From assembly GCA_001829185.1 (NCBI GenBank), contig MIAR01000032.1, positions 144,133-208,132 on the forward strand: a stretch of DNA of 64,000 bases, in the 5' to 3' direction. The first letter of the stretch is position 1. Each line of letters begins with the position of its first letter. A program made the position numbers and the translations under genes. Shown piece by piece: positions 53,527-62,487 of the stretch. This DNA is from Spirochaetes bacterium GWB1_60_80. GTDB taxonomy: Bacteria > Spirochaetota > Spirochaetia > Treponematales > UBA12059. The notes under the pieces are model-generated. The model had not been told where the DNA came from, did no database searches, and saw only the letters and a program-made list of their open reading frames with translations.

Positions 53527-54516
53527 ATGGTTGATTCCAGTAAAGACTTGCTGCAAGTCAAGAATCTGAAGCGCTACTTCAAGATGAACGATTCCTTTAG
53601 CAAGAAAAACCGTAAATATCTGACCGCTGTCGATGACGTGACTTTCAGCATCAAACGCGGTGAAACCTTTGGCCTAGTCGGTGAATCGGGCTGCGGCAAG
53701 TCGACCATCGGCCGAACCATTATCCGCCTGTACGAGCCGACTGGTGGACAGGTGCTGTTTGACAATACCGATATTACGACGATGAGCCAACACGACCTGT
53801 TCCCGTTCCGCAAGCGAATGCAGATGATTTTCCAGGATCCCTATGCGTCACTCAATACGCGTATGACCGTTTCGGAAATCATCGGCGAGGGTATGGAAAC
53901 CCATAACCTGGGCAGCGGCGCCAAGCGAGTAGAGCGCATCCAATATTTGTTGAATACCGTTGGTATGAAAAAAGAACACGCCAATCGGTATCCACACGAA
54001 TTCTCCGGCGGGCAGCGCCAGCGCATCGGAATTGCCCGCGCCTTGGCAGTTGAGCCGGAACTGGTCATCTGCGATGAGCCGATCTCGGCCCTCGACGTGT
54101 CCATTCAAGCCCAGGTTGTGAACATGCTCGAGGACCTCCAGGACAAGCTGGGTCTCACCTATCTGTTCATTGCCCACGATCTGTCGATGGTTAAGCACAT
54201 CTCTGATCGCATCGGCGTCATGTACCTTGGCAAGTTGATGGAAGTTTGCGCAAGCAACGAGCTCTACGAGAATCCACTGCATCCCTACACCCAGGCGTTG
54301 CTGTCCTCCATCCCGATCCCGGATCCGCGGCTGAACAAAAACAGCAAGCGTATTGTCCTGCAGGGTGATGTGAAGAGCCCGATCAATCCGCCGCCCGGAT
54401 GCCGCTTTAATTCCCGCTGCCGCCTATGCGTCGACCAGTGCTGGCTCGAAACGCCGGAATTGATTGAGGTGAGGCCGGACCACTATGTGGCCTGCCACCT
54501 GGTTAAAAAAGCGTAA
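53527..54516 (+). CDS. oppF: Oligopeptide ABC transporter ATPase OppF
   Basis: The start is ATG 53527, with AGGGAGGA upstream and 1 nt after the oppD stop. The 329-residue ATPase has Walker [12 protein letters not shown], a Q-loop ([14 protein letters not shown]), signature [12 protein letters not shown], Walker [16 protein letters not shown] and H-loop IAHDLSM, and the C-terminal [20 protein letters not shown] motif. It is the last gene of oppBCDF and is closed by the terminator at 54535-54572. Confidence 0.95.
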   Translation: MVDSSKDLLQVKNLKRYFKMNDSFSKKNRKYLTAVDDVTFSIKRGETFGLVGESGCGKSTIGRTIIRLYEPTGGQVLFDNTDITTMSQHDLFPFRKRMQMIFQDPYASLNTRMTVSEIIGEGMETHNLGSGAKRVERIQYLLNTVGMKKEHANRYPHEFSGGQRQRIGIARALAVEPELVICDEPISALDVSIQAQVVNMLEDLQDKLGLTYLFIAHDLSMVKHISDRIGVMYLGKLMEVCASNELYENPLHPYTQALLSSIPIPDPRLNKNSKRIVLQGDVKSPINPPPGCRFNSRCRLCVDQCWLETPELIEVRPDHYVACHLVKKA

Positions 54517-54534
54517 CGGAGGCTACCGTTTTTT

Positions 54535-54572
54535 AAAGAACCCCGGGCTTTATGTCCCGGGGTTCTTTTTAT
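54535..54572 (+). terminator. Terminator after oppF
   Basis: AAAGAACCCCGGG (54535-54547), 8-nt loop, CCCGGGGTTCTTT (54556-54568), then TT: a 13-bp perfect stem. The minus-strand DUF4097 gene ends nearby, so it may act in both directions. Confidence 0.93.
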
Positions 54573-54612
54573 TGGTACGCCTGGCAGGGCGCACCTACTA
54601 GCGGCTAGTTGG

Positions 54613-55515
54613 TTAATAGAGCTTGATTTGCCCAGATACGGTCCTGAGTTCCAGACGCAGACTGCCTGACCCCAGTTGCATATTGTTGTGGCCGCGGTTA
54701 CCAAACAGTTCAATGGCGCCGGTAACTGACACAGCCGTGCACCGGCAATCGGCTGCCTGGTTGAGGACATCCAAGTCGATAGCACCGGAGGTAGTGGCGA
54801 ATCGGCCTTCACCCTGCAGTTGGAGATTGCTGCCGGAAATCCGGCCGGAGACGGAGGTGAGGTACAAGCGACCCTGGAAACCGCGAACCGCGATTGCGCC
54901 GGAAGTGCTGTCGGCTTTGATGGCGCCGTTTACATTTTCGACCGTGATAGCGCCAGAGATGGCCTCGATTACGGCGTCGCCCTGGGAACGCTCCAGCTTA
55001 ATGGCGCCGGAGGCGCTCTTCAGCACAGTATCGCGTTGCGAGCCACTGATGGAAATGGCGCCTGAACTGGTCTGGATATCCAACGGAACCGCAGTATCAA
55101 AACAGTGGACCGCGCCGGAGGCGGATCTGATCTGGAGGGTCGGCCCGGACAGGCCGGTAACGGCGAAGCTGCCGGAGGCCGAACTCAGTTGGCAGGCGGC
55201 TGCGGCTGGCAGGCTGATGACTAAGCGGGCCCGTTGTCCGGGCGGCAACGATGTATTGCGCTGCTGTTGCACGCGAAGGCTGATCGAGCCATTGCCTTCT
55301 TCGATGAAAACTTCGACTTCCCGGGGAATATCGAATGCTTCAATGCGGCAGGAAACTCCAGAATGGCCGGTTATGGTTACTGGAATGAACAGGCTGTCCA
55401 GGATTAATTCGCGGGTATTCATGAATTCTTGGGTGAAGGTCCCGGACAGCCCGCTGCCGAAGACCAACCCGCTAGCAAATACCATCACCACAAATGCTAG
55501 AAGCATTTTTTTCAT
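54613..55515 (-). CDS. Exported DUF4097-type beta-repeat protein
   Basis: The start is ATG 55515, with GGAGG 7 nt upstream. The 300-residue protein has a signal peptide (MKKMLLAFVVMVFASGLVFGS) and a mature part made of short repeats with SGAI or SGSF-type turns about every 18-22 residues (SASGSFAVTG, RSASGAVHCFD, QTSSGAISISG, KSASGAIKLE, EAISGAITVE, DSTSGAIAVRG, SVSGRISGS). This is a solenoid of beta strands as in the DUF4097 family. Its function is unknown; it is likely periplasmic or surface exposed. It resembles the GIN-domain lipoprotein at 3900-4625 in repeat style. Confidence 0.78.
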   Translation of the reverse strand: MKKMLLAFVVMVFASGLVFGSGLSGTFTQEFMNTRELILDSLFIPVTITGHSGVSCRIEAFDIPREVEVFIEEGNGSISLRVQQQRNTSLPPGQRARLVISLPAAAACQLSSASGSFAVTGLSGPTLQIRSASGAVHCFDTAVPLDIQTSSGAISISGSQRDTVLKSASGAIKLERSQGDAVIEAISGAITVENVNGAIKADSTSGAIAVRGFQGRLYLTSVSGRISGSNLQLQGEGRFATTSGAIDLDVLNQAADCRCTAVSVTGAIELFGNRGHNNMQLGSGSLRLELRTVSGQIKLY

Positions 55516-55560
55516 GCTAAATCCTCCAAGGCCTGAAGATAGCGCGTTGGACATCGCAAA

Positions 55561-57678
55561 TCAAGGCTGGGTACTGTCGGCTGGGGTATAGTGGTACAGT
55601 ATGCCTGGACCCTGCGCCTTGGCCTGGTCGAGGGCGCTGCCGGCTTTTTGGATGCCTATATCAAAACTGATTTTCGGGTCTTCAAAGCTGTAGAGGCCGA
55701 TGCAGGCCGTGATCCGGAGTAGGCAATCGCTTTTGATTTCGAGCAGCTGAGCGGCGAAGCTGGCGAGAACCGTAGCGGCGACCTCCTGGGCGGCGACTGG
55801 GCCGGTTTCAGGCAGGATGACGATGAATTCCTCGCCACCATAGCGACCAATCGTATCCACGCCACGGAGTCTTCCTTGCAAGCATTTGACGACATGCTTG
55901 AGCACGGCGTCGCCCGTCGAGAGGCCAAGGCTGCCGTTAATGAATTTCAAGTCGTCGATCTCGATGAGCAGTACTGAAAAAAGGCCGCCATAGCGCTGTT
56001 GCCGAGTATGCTCGGCCAAGCCGGCCTTCAGGATAGCATAGCGGTTGAGGACGCCGGTTAGATGATCGTGCGAGGCGCTGCGCTCGACGGCTTTGTATAA
56101 GCGGGCATTTTCCAGCGCGATGGCGATGTACAAGGCTAAGGCGCGCAGGCCTTCCTGATCGTAGCGATTGTAAGCATTGGCGCGGCGAGCCTGAACGGTT
56201 ACTACGCCGATAGCGGTCTTGCCATGCAATAAAGGACAGAGCAGAAAGGCAGCCGTAGGGACTTCGGTGCGTTGCCGCGCCGTGGCAGAGCCGTATTTAT
56301 GGCCTTCCAAGCTTAAATCGTTGATGAGAATTTCTTGGCCATGGCGGAAACACCAGGCCTCCAGGGATTGCTTGTCCTGGACGGCGATGGTTTCGGCGTC
56401 GATACGCAGGTTGCCTTCCATGATACTTGTATAATCCAGTAACTCGCTGTCTTCCAGCCGGATGGCTAGGCCGAAGACCTCGGCCGGCATGATGCGCTGC
56501 ACAACCTTGTAGACCCGTTCCAGGACTGTCCCCAGTTCCAGTACGGAGGTAATCTCCCGTCCGGCCTCGGCAATGGCCGAAATGCGGTCATATAGCTTGC
56601 GGTATATTTCCGCCTCATTGAAGGCCTGGGTGGAGGTTAAATCGCGTAAAGCGGTATCGGCGTTCTGGTTATACAGTTGCTGGCGGATAATAAGGAAGGC
56701 TTCCTGATGCAGGAAGGCCTCTTGCCAATTGGCGGCCGCCTTGTGAATTGCGGCTAGGGTTTGGTGGATACGGCCTTCGACGTGGCTGGCTTTCAGGTCC
56801 TGGGCAATGCCGAGCGCTTTTCCGAGGAAAGCCAACGCGCTACCCTTGTCGCCATGGGCAAAGCAGACTTGGCCAAAACCGAGTAGAAACTCGGCCGTAT
56901 TGATGCGGTCGCCGATTTTCTCGGCCAACCGAACTGCTTGGCTGAATTGGCCTTTGGCTTTGCGGATTGAGCCTTTGGTGGCCAAGGCTTTGGCGTAAAC
57001 CGCGATGGTTTGGGCATGCAGAATAGGCAGGTTCATGCGTTCCGATTGACGGAGGGCTTTAACGGCCAGATCCAAGGCTAGTTCCGGCTTTTGTTGGGCG
57101 ATGGCTAGTTCGCTGAGTTTTTGGGTGATGACCAGGCGGGCACTGTCCGACGGGTTGAATTCCAGCGCGCGGTGCAAGTAGGTGTCGGCCTCCTGGTGGC
57201 GATTCAAGTGGATGAGGGCTTCGCCGATATTGGCCAGGAGCGCCGCGACCAGGCTGACGTCGTTGAGGGCGGTCGCCGCCGCCAGGCCCTTCTCGGCCCA
57301 TTCCAGGGCGCGATCGAAAAACCCCTGGTACTTGAGGCTGGCCGCCAGGGCATGGGCGGTCTTGGCTTGGTTGAGGGCGTCCTGATTGGCTTCGAATATT
57401 TCGTAGGCTTGCCAGTGGTACTTGATGGCGTTGTTGTAGTCGCTGCGGTTGTGCAAAAGCCAGCCGCGCCAGAAACTGAGCCAGGGCGTAAATTCGGGCA
57501 GGTAAAACGTGGGATTGGCCACCAGCGTATCGAGCGTCCGTTCCATGACTTCCGGCATGGAGCGCATGGTTTTATGAGCCCAGGGATTGAAGATGGAACT
57601 GTCCAACTGACCGCGCGTGGCCGTGTCGCGTAGGCCTTCCGGCAGGCTGGCGATGGCGTCGATGGATTTACTTGACAT
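55561..57678 (-). CDS. TPR-GAF-GGDEF diguanylate cyclase
   Basis: This 705-residue soluble protein begins with about eight TPR-like helix pairs (about 55-350; ALEWAEKGLAAATALNDVSLVAALLANIGEALIHLNRHQEADTYLHRAL), then a GAF domain (about 375-530), then GGDEF (about 535-700) with SHDHLTGVLNRYAILKAG, LIEIDDLKFINGSLG and the active site GRYGGEEFIVILPE. An RGVD (RxxD) five residues before GGEEF is an inhibitory site. It makes c-di-GMP; the TPR part suggests control by a protein partner. The GAF domain binds an unknown ligand. A GGAGG sits 12 nt before the ATG. Confidence 0.92.
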   Translation of the reverse strand: MSSKSIDAIASLPEGLRDTATRGQLDSSIFNPWAHKTMRSMPEVMERTLDTLVANPTFYLPEFTPWLSFWRGWLLHNRSDYNNAIKYHWQAYEIFEANQDALNQAKTAHALAASLKYQGFFDRALEWAEKGLAAATALNDVSLVAALLANIGEALIHLNRHQEADTYLHRALEFNPSDSARLVITQKLSELAIAQQKPELALDLAVKALRQSERMNLPILHAQTIAVYAKALATKGSIRKAKGQFSQAVRLAEKIGDRINTAEFLLGFGQVCFAHGDKGSALAFLGKALGIAQDLKASHVEGRIHQTLAAIHKAAANWQEAFLHQEAFLIIRQQLYNQNADTALRDLTSTQAFNEAEIYRKLYDRISAIAEAGREITSVLELGTVLERVYKVVQRIMPAEVFGLAIRLEDSELLDYTSIMEGNLRIDAETIAVQDKQSLEAWCFRHGQEILINDLSLEGHKYGSATARQRTEVPTAAFLLCPLLHGKTAIGVVTVQARRANAYNRYDQEGLRALALYIAIALENARLYKAVERSASHDHLTGVLNRYAILKAGLAEHTRQQRYGGLFSVLLIEIDDLKFINGSLGLSTGDAVLKHVVKCLQGRLRGVDTIGRYGGEEFIVILPETGPVAAQEVAATVLASFAAQLLEIKSDCLLRITACIGLYSFEDPKISFDIGIQKAGSALDQAKAQGPGILYHYTPADSTQP

Positions 57679-57777
57679 AAGCGCCGGAACCTCCCAGGGT
57701 TAAGTGTGCATCGCGGGCTGCGATGTCCTTCCATAAGTATGGTAATCGATTCATCGAGCCGGCGCAAGGCCAGCCGA

Positions 57778-57807
57778 TTGGTAGAGGCCCTTGGGGCGTG
57801 GTATACT
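57778..57807 (+). promoter_or_regulatory. Predicted leaderless promoter of the beta-helix lipoprotein
   Basis: TTGGTA (57778-57783), an 18-nt spacer and TATACT (57802-57807), then 7 nt to the GTG at 57815. No Shine-Dalgarno fits. Confidence 0.45.
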
Positions 57808-57814
57808 CTGGTAT

Positions 57815-60769
57815 GTGAAGAAGACTGTTAGCCACCTACAATTCTGGCCGCTTTTATTGTTTGGCCTGTCCCTGGCGGGTTGCGCCCGTTTCGATATCAA
57901 TTTGGCTTTCCAGGCGGTAGAAATGCCGACCTTCGCCGATATCCAACCGGGAAGCTATGTGGAGCCCGGCCTGGTACCGACCACGGTCAGCCTGAACTTG
58001 CCGGTCGGGGCACTGGGCCTGCGCTATAGCCTGAGTCCGGCCGGCGACACTCCGACCGGTTGGCTAGACTATACCGAGCCAATAGCCTTGTCTGATTCCA
58101 TCACGACGGTCACCGCCTATGCTTACACCTCGCAGACTAATGTGTCGGGCTACTTGACGGGAACCTTCGTGCTTCAGACAGCGGCGGTGACGGCGGATTT
58201 GGCGGCGGGTACCTACGATACGCGGTTGGCGCTGAGCCTGGCCTGCGCGACGCCGGATGCCGAAATATGGTATAGCCTCGACGGCAGCGTGCCAGCGCCG
58301 GGTGGCGCTGGCAGCCAGCGTTACAGTAGCCCCATTCTGCAGGATGATCGACTGGCCGTGCAGGCCCGGGCCTGGTTGAGCGGCCGGGAAGCCTCCATCG
58401 TCTTCAGCGCGGACTATGATTGGGTGACGGCGCCAGCATCCGCAAGCTTGCCGACAGGCGTATACGCTAGTGAACAGCTGCTGACTTTAGCCTGTGCGAC
58501 AGCTGGGGCTGCGATCTGGTATACGGTGGACGGCTTAGATCCAGACCGCGATGCCGACCCTCCAGTTGGGGAGCCGTATGATGGTAGCGCGGTGGCGTAT
58601 TCATGGGGTGAACCAGGCTTGCGCCTGCGCGTCCGGGCTTATGGACCTGGCTGCCAGCCGACGGCGGTCGTCGAATACCGTTACCTGTGGAGCAACGTTT
58701 TTTACGTGGACGGCGTTAACGGCGATGATAACTTAAATGCCGGTACTGCCCCCGGCTCACCGAAAAAAACGATCAGGGCGGCCTTAGCTCTGGCGAACGC
58801 CGTTGGAGGCACTGACCCGCTGGCCATCCGGGTAGCCGGACCCTTTAGCTATGTTGAGACTGAGCCCCTGCGTATTTTGCGACCGCTGACTTTGTCGGGG
58901 TCGTATGATACCGCATTCAGCACTCAGAATACTATCGCCAACCTGACCGAAATCCGCTACAACACGAGTGATCCGGGCACTACGGCAGTACCGGCCTATA
59001 CCCTGTTGCTTAACCATGTTGACGGCAGCTCAAGCCTGGACAGCTTCCGGGTCTACGCGCCGGACGGAACAACCGACATCGGCGTGGCGGCTATCGTACT
59101 CGATCAGACGGCGGTCAGCTTTACTACTGTCCGGTTTAGCGGCTTGGCGGCCAGAGAAATCAGCGCCGGCGTCGCCATCCGTGACAGTTCGCCGCTATTC
59201 GTGGATTGCACCATTGAAGGCGGGACGGGCGGCAGCGTCACCACCGGCGAGTACCACGGCGCCTATGGCGCCTGGATAAGCGGCCCGCTGGCCAATCCGG
59301 AGTTTCGCGGCGGGACTATCAGCGCGCTGGGTGATTTAGGCGCGGCACTCGGGGAGCCGACCCGCTCTGCCGGCCTGCTGTTCACGGAGGAGGCGCGCGG
59401 CCTCGTCGGCGGCGTGGCTTCCAACACCGTGGTACAGGGCGGGCAGGCCGAGGTTTCGGTCGGTATCCTTTTCGGGCGGGGAGCGGCGCCACAGCTCCTG
59501 GGCAATCTGACGGTGACCGGTTGCGGCGCCACAACCCCGGCTTTCGCCGCCGGCTTGTTTATCGATGGCGCCAGCCCGGTGGCGCAAGGTGATAATATTG
59601 TAATCAGATCCGGCGTAACGCCGAGCCCGGCCTACGGAATTTATTGTATCGCCACTGATCCGCTCTACCCAGCCAATCCGCAGATCGGCGACGCGGGCAG
59701 CACTATCACGGTCCGGACTGACGGTAATGGTAGCGGAGCGTTGGCCGCCGGGATTTGGATAAGTGGCCAGTACGCCAGCGGTACCATTCAAGCCTGCAGC
59801 ATCACGGGCCGGACGGCTGGCGCCGGGCCCACCTACGGCATTTGGATTGGCGACAAGGCTCGGCCGCAAATCAGTCGTTGCGATATTGCCAGCGGCGATG
59901 CCGGAGCCTTCCCCGCCTACGGGATACATGCGTCGAATATCGAGCAGGCGGGGCTGCTGATTGAACAGAACCGTCTCCGGGCTGGAGTGAGCTCCGTCGA
60001 TGCCTGTGGTCTGTACTTGGAGGATGTAATGTTCGCGAAGGTGCGCCGTAACCGGATTTATGGGTCGGATGCGGGGGTGCCGAGCAGCGGCGTGGATTTA
60101 GTGGCCAATACAGTCGGCCTTGATGGCGTGCTGCTAGTGGCTAACGTTATCATGGGCACTAATCAGCCGACTAGCAGTGGCCATTTCGGCGTTCGGCACC
60201 GAGTTTCTGGTGGAGTCGTTTCCCGACCACGCTTTTACAATAATACTATTGTCGTCGACGGTCTTACCAGCGATGCCTTTTTGAATCTGGCCGATGGGGT
60301 AGCGGCTCAAGCCCGACCCTATCTTGTGAACAACATACTGTATGGCGCGACGTCGAGCGTGGCCTTCCGGGAGAGTCTTGCCAGCGGCGGCAATTCAAAT
60401 CCTGCCGCCTTGTTGACTAACAGCTTGTTTGGCATGGATTCGCATTATAACGACAATACTGTTCCCTACACTACCGCCGTTACCATCAATAGCGGCATAT
60501 TGACGGGAGATGGTGACTGTGCAGGTAATGTCTGCCTCGATGTTAGCGCTGGGTTTACTGGCGGCGCTTTGTCGATTATTACGATAGCGTTTTTTTTCGT
60601 TTACGATTGGCATTTGGCAGGCACGCCGCCAGACCCATTGGTGATGGACGGTACCAATCTGCGTCTGTTGGCCAGTTCTGGCCTTGTGTCTGAGGACTTC
60701 TATGATTTTTATGGCAACTCTTGGCCGGCAGCCGGCCTGCCCTGGCCGATTGGCGCTACCGGCCCCTGA
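57815..60769 (+). CDS. Large lipoprotein: chitobiase-C-like repeats plus DUF1565 beta-helix
   Basis: The start is GTG 57815 (an upstream TTG at 57791 is possible) and gives 984 residues. The signal peptide ends LSLAGC (lipobox). Three repeats of the chitobiase/hexosaminidase C-terminal type follow (about 25-290): EPGLVPTTVSLNL, TYDTRLALSLACATPDAEIWYSLDGSVP and YASEQLLTLACATAGAAIWYTVDGLDPD. Next comes FYVDGVNGDDNLNAGTAPGSPKKTIRAAL (about 296-325), the DUF1565 start of a right-handed beta-helix that runs to the end with repeats like AYGIYCIATDPLYPANPQIGDAGSTITVRTDG. It is a surface protein of unknown binding target, typical of spirochaetes. Confidence 0.85.
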   Translation: MKKTVSHLQFWPLLLFGLSLAGCARFDINLAFQAVEMPTFADIQPGSYVEPGLVPTTVSLNLPVGALGLRYSLSPAGDTPTGWLDYTEPIALSDSITTVTAYAYTSQTNVSGYLTGTFVLQTAAVTADLAAGTYDTRLALSLACATPDAEIWYSLDGSVPAPGGAGSQRYSSPILQDDRLAVQARAWLSGREASIVFSADYDWVTAPASASLPTGVYASEQLLTLACATAGAAIWYTVDGLDPDRDADPPVGEPYDGSAVAYSWGEPGLRLRVRAYGPGCQPTAVVEYRYLWSNVFYVDGVNGDDNLNAGTAPGSPKKTIRAALALANAVGGTDPLAIRVAGPFSYVETEPLRILRPLTLSGSYDTAFSTQNTIANLTEIRYNTSDPGTTAVPAYTLLLNHVDGSSSLDSFRVYAPDGTTDIGVAAIVLDQTAVSFTTVRFSGLAAREISAGVAIRDSSPLFVDCTIEGGTGGSVTTGEYHGAYGAWISGPLANPEFRGGTISALGDLGAALGEPTRSAGLLFTEEARGLVGGVASNTVVQGGQAEVSVGILFGRGAAPQLLGNLTVTGCGATTPAFAAGLFIDGASPVAQGDNIVIRSGVTPSPAYGIYCIATDPLYPANPQIGDAGSTITVRTDGNGSGALAAGIWISGQYASGTIQACSITGRTAGAGPTYGIWIGDKARPQISRCDIASGDAGAFPAYGIHASNIEQAGLLIEQNRLRAGVSSVDACGLYLEDVMFAKVRRNRIYGSDAGVPSSGVDLVANTVGLDGVLLVANVIMGTNQPTSSGHFGVRHRVSGGVVSRPRFYNNTIVVDGLTSDAFLNLADGVAAQARPYLVNNILYGATSSVAFRESLASGGNSNPAALLTNSLFGMDSHYNDNTVPYTTAVTINSGILTGDGDCAGNVCLDVSAGFTGGALSIITIAFFFVYDWHLAGTPPDPLVMDGTNLRLLASSGLVSEDFYDFYGNSWPAAGLPWPIGATGP

Positions 60770-60783
60770 CTCTCATCAATAGG

Positions 60784-60816
60784 GTGTTGAAAAACGCAAA
60801 TGCGGCTTTTCAACAC
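60784..60816. terminator. Hairpin terminator between convergent genes
   Basis: GTGTTGAAAA (60784-60793) and TTTTCAACAC (60807-60816) form a 10-bp stem, with CGCA/TGCG pairing inside the loop. The A and T tracts make it bidirectional. Confidence 0.75.
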
Positions 60817-60828
60817 TTCAAAAGCCTG

Positions 60829-62487
60829 TCAATCCAGCCAGAATCCTATCCGCAGGTAGGGGCGTACCAGGTGGGCCGGCGTGCTGATGTAGAACACGCC
60901 CTGCCAGTCGGCACCAGCCTCTACAATCAGGCAGCCTGGTTCCCAGCGGACCGACAGGCCGGCCAGCAACGCCGAGTCCTGGGTCAGGATGATCTCGCTG
61001 GCGGCCTCGGTGCGGCGGCTGAGCGCCGAAACGACCAGGCCATAGCCGGCCTTGGCCAGGAAACCAAGCTGGCCGTCTAGCAGCGGATACCAGCCGAAGG
61101 TCAGGAGGGTGGCCGCGCCCAGGGCCGTCAGGCTGGTTTGGGTGGGGCCGCTGTTGTCGGCGCCGGGAATATAGACCGGGTCGAAGCGTAGTTCGAAACC
61201 GAGGGCGCCGAGCGCGCTGCCGGCGCCGAATAGTGACCGGAAGGAAATTCCCAGGGTCAGGTCGCCGCCGGCCAGACCGCTACTGAACAGTTCGCTAAAG
61301 TCTCCGGGCAGAACCAGGGCCGGACGCCAGGCGGCGGCCAGCCAGAGGCGGCGACTGGCAGCCGGTACGTCGGTGGTGGCGTCAGTGGGTGCGTCAAAAC
61401 CTTCGGTGGCGGCTGTCTGGTTCTCACTATCCGCAGTGGTGTTGTCGGCAGTCTCGCTGGTCTCGATCGTCGTGGCCACCCCGGTCTCCGTAGCCGTTTC
61501 GGTTCCCGCTGGAAGCACCGAGTCGCTGGGGTCTGACTGGTTGGCAGTTGTGGCTGCTTGGTCGGTGCTTTCCTCGGCCTGATGCGGGTCGGCGCTGCCG
61601 CCAAGGACATCGTGAACCGTCACGATGGTACTCAGGCTGTCGTTCAGGCCGCCCGGGTTGACGGCTATCAGGCTGTAGGACCCGGCTGGCTGTTCGGCCA
61701 GGTTGAACAACACGGTGACTTTTTGTTCGCTGACCGCGATGAGGCGGGAATGGCGGAGCTCGGTGCCGTCGGCCGAGCGTAGCATGAAAACAGTGGCTGC
61801 TGAGAAGCCAACTCCGGTGATGACTAGATCCGGGTAGGCGCGGTTGTTGGCCAGGACGGTTCGGGACAGGGCGGTGATTCGGGGTTGGACGCGTTCCAGC
61901 AGCCTGGCCGCGCCGGCCAGGGTGGCTGGCGGCAGGCCGGGGTTTTGGGTGACAATATCATAGCTTCCGACCCAAGCCTCTTCCAGGTTGAAGTCGGCGC
62001 GCAGGCCGCTGCCATCGGTGGAAACACGCACCTGGCCCTCGAAGCGGCTGCGGCCGGAAACCAGCCAGGCGGCTGTGTCCGGCAGGAAGCCGGTGCCGGT
62101 AAGCTCCAGCCAGCCGGTACTGGCGCCGGCGTAGAGTTCGCTGCCGGCCAAATCCTGGCTGAGCAGCTCCGCGGTGCGGATGATCGAAAACTCACTCCAG
62201 GCACTGGTGCTGAAGACTCGCCGGAAGACATTGATGGCGGTGATCTGCACTTCATAGCGGCCGGGCGCCAGGGGCAGGAGTACCGAGTTCGTTTCGCTAC
62301 CGACTGTTAGTAAAATATCAATACCGCCGTAGGCGCGGACGGCGATTTCGTAGCTGCGGGCGCCATCCACCGCCGCCCACTCCAGGCGGGCGCCGGTCTC
62401 TGCCGCTTCGCTCTGGGCGAATCCGGCCGGCGCTAAAAGAAACAGGCAGATTGGTAGCAGGCAGGAGGCCTTACGGATTCTGGACAT
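60829..62487 (-). CDS. Secreted FN3/IPT-type protein with C-terminal barrel-like domain
   Basis: This 552-residue protein has a signal peptide (MSRIRKASCLLPICLFLLAPAGFAQ). Parts: an FN3-like domain (about 30-105; ARLEWAAVDGARSYEIAVRAYGG), two or three IPT/TIG-like beta domains (about 110-290; LELTGTGFLPDTAAWLVSG and DLVITGVGFSAATVFMLRSADG), an acidic Thr/Glu linker (about 290-375) and a C-terminal barrel-like domain (about 375-552). It probably anchors in the outer membrane with its Ig-type domains outside. Its start overlaps the end of the FN3-repeat gene by 17 nt, so they are translated from the same transcript. Confidence 0.65.
   Translation of the reverse strand: MSRIRKASCLLPICLFLLAPAGFAQSEAAETGARLEWAAVDGARSYEIAVRAYGGIDILLTVGSETNSVLLPLAPGRYEVQITAINVFRRVFSTSAWSEFSIIRTAELLSQDLAGSELYAGASTGWLELTGTGFLPDTAAWLVSGRSRFEGQVRVSTDGSGLRADFNLEEAWVGSYDIVTQNPGLPPATLAGAARLLERVQPRITALSRTVLANNRAYPDLVITGVGFSAATVFMLRSADGTELRHSRLIAVSEQKVTVLFNLAEQPAGSYSLIAVNPGGLNDSLSTIVTVHDVLGGSADPHQAEESTDQAATTANQSDPSDSVLPAGTETATETGVATTIETSETADNTTADSENQTAATEGFDAPTDATTDVPAASRRLWLAAAWRPALVLPGDFSELFSSGLAGGDLTLGISFRSLFGAGSALGALGFELRFDPVYIPGADNSGPTQTSLTALGAATLLTFGWYPLLDGQLGFLAKAGYGLVVSALSRRTEAASEIILTQDSALLAGLSVRWEPGCLIVEAGADWQGVFYISTPAHLVRPYLRIGFWLD

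Noticed and set aside
54623-55591. 322-codon plus-strand frame opposite the DUF4097 gene
   Set aside because: The minus-strand product has a signal peptide and regular SGA repeats; the plus frame has neither.
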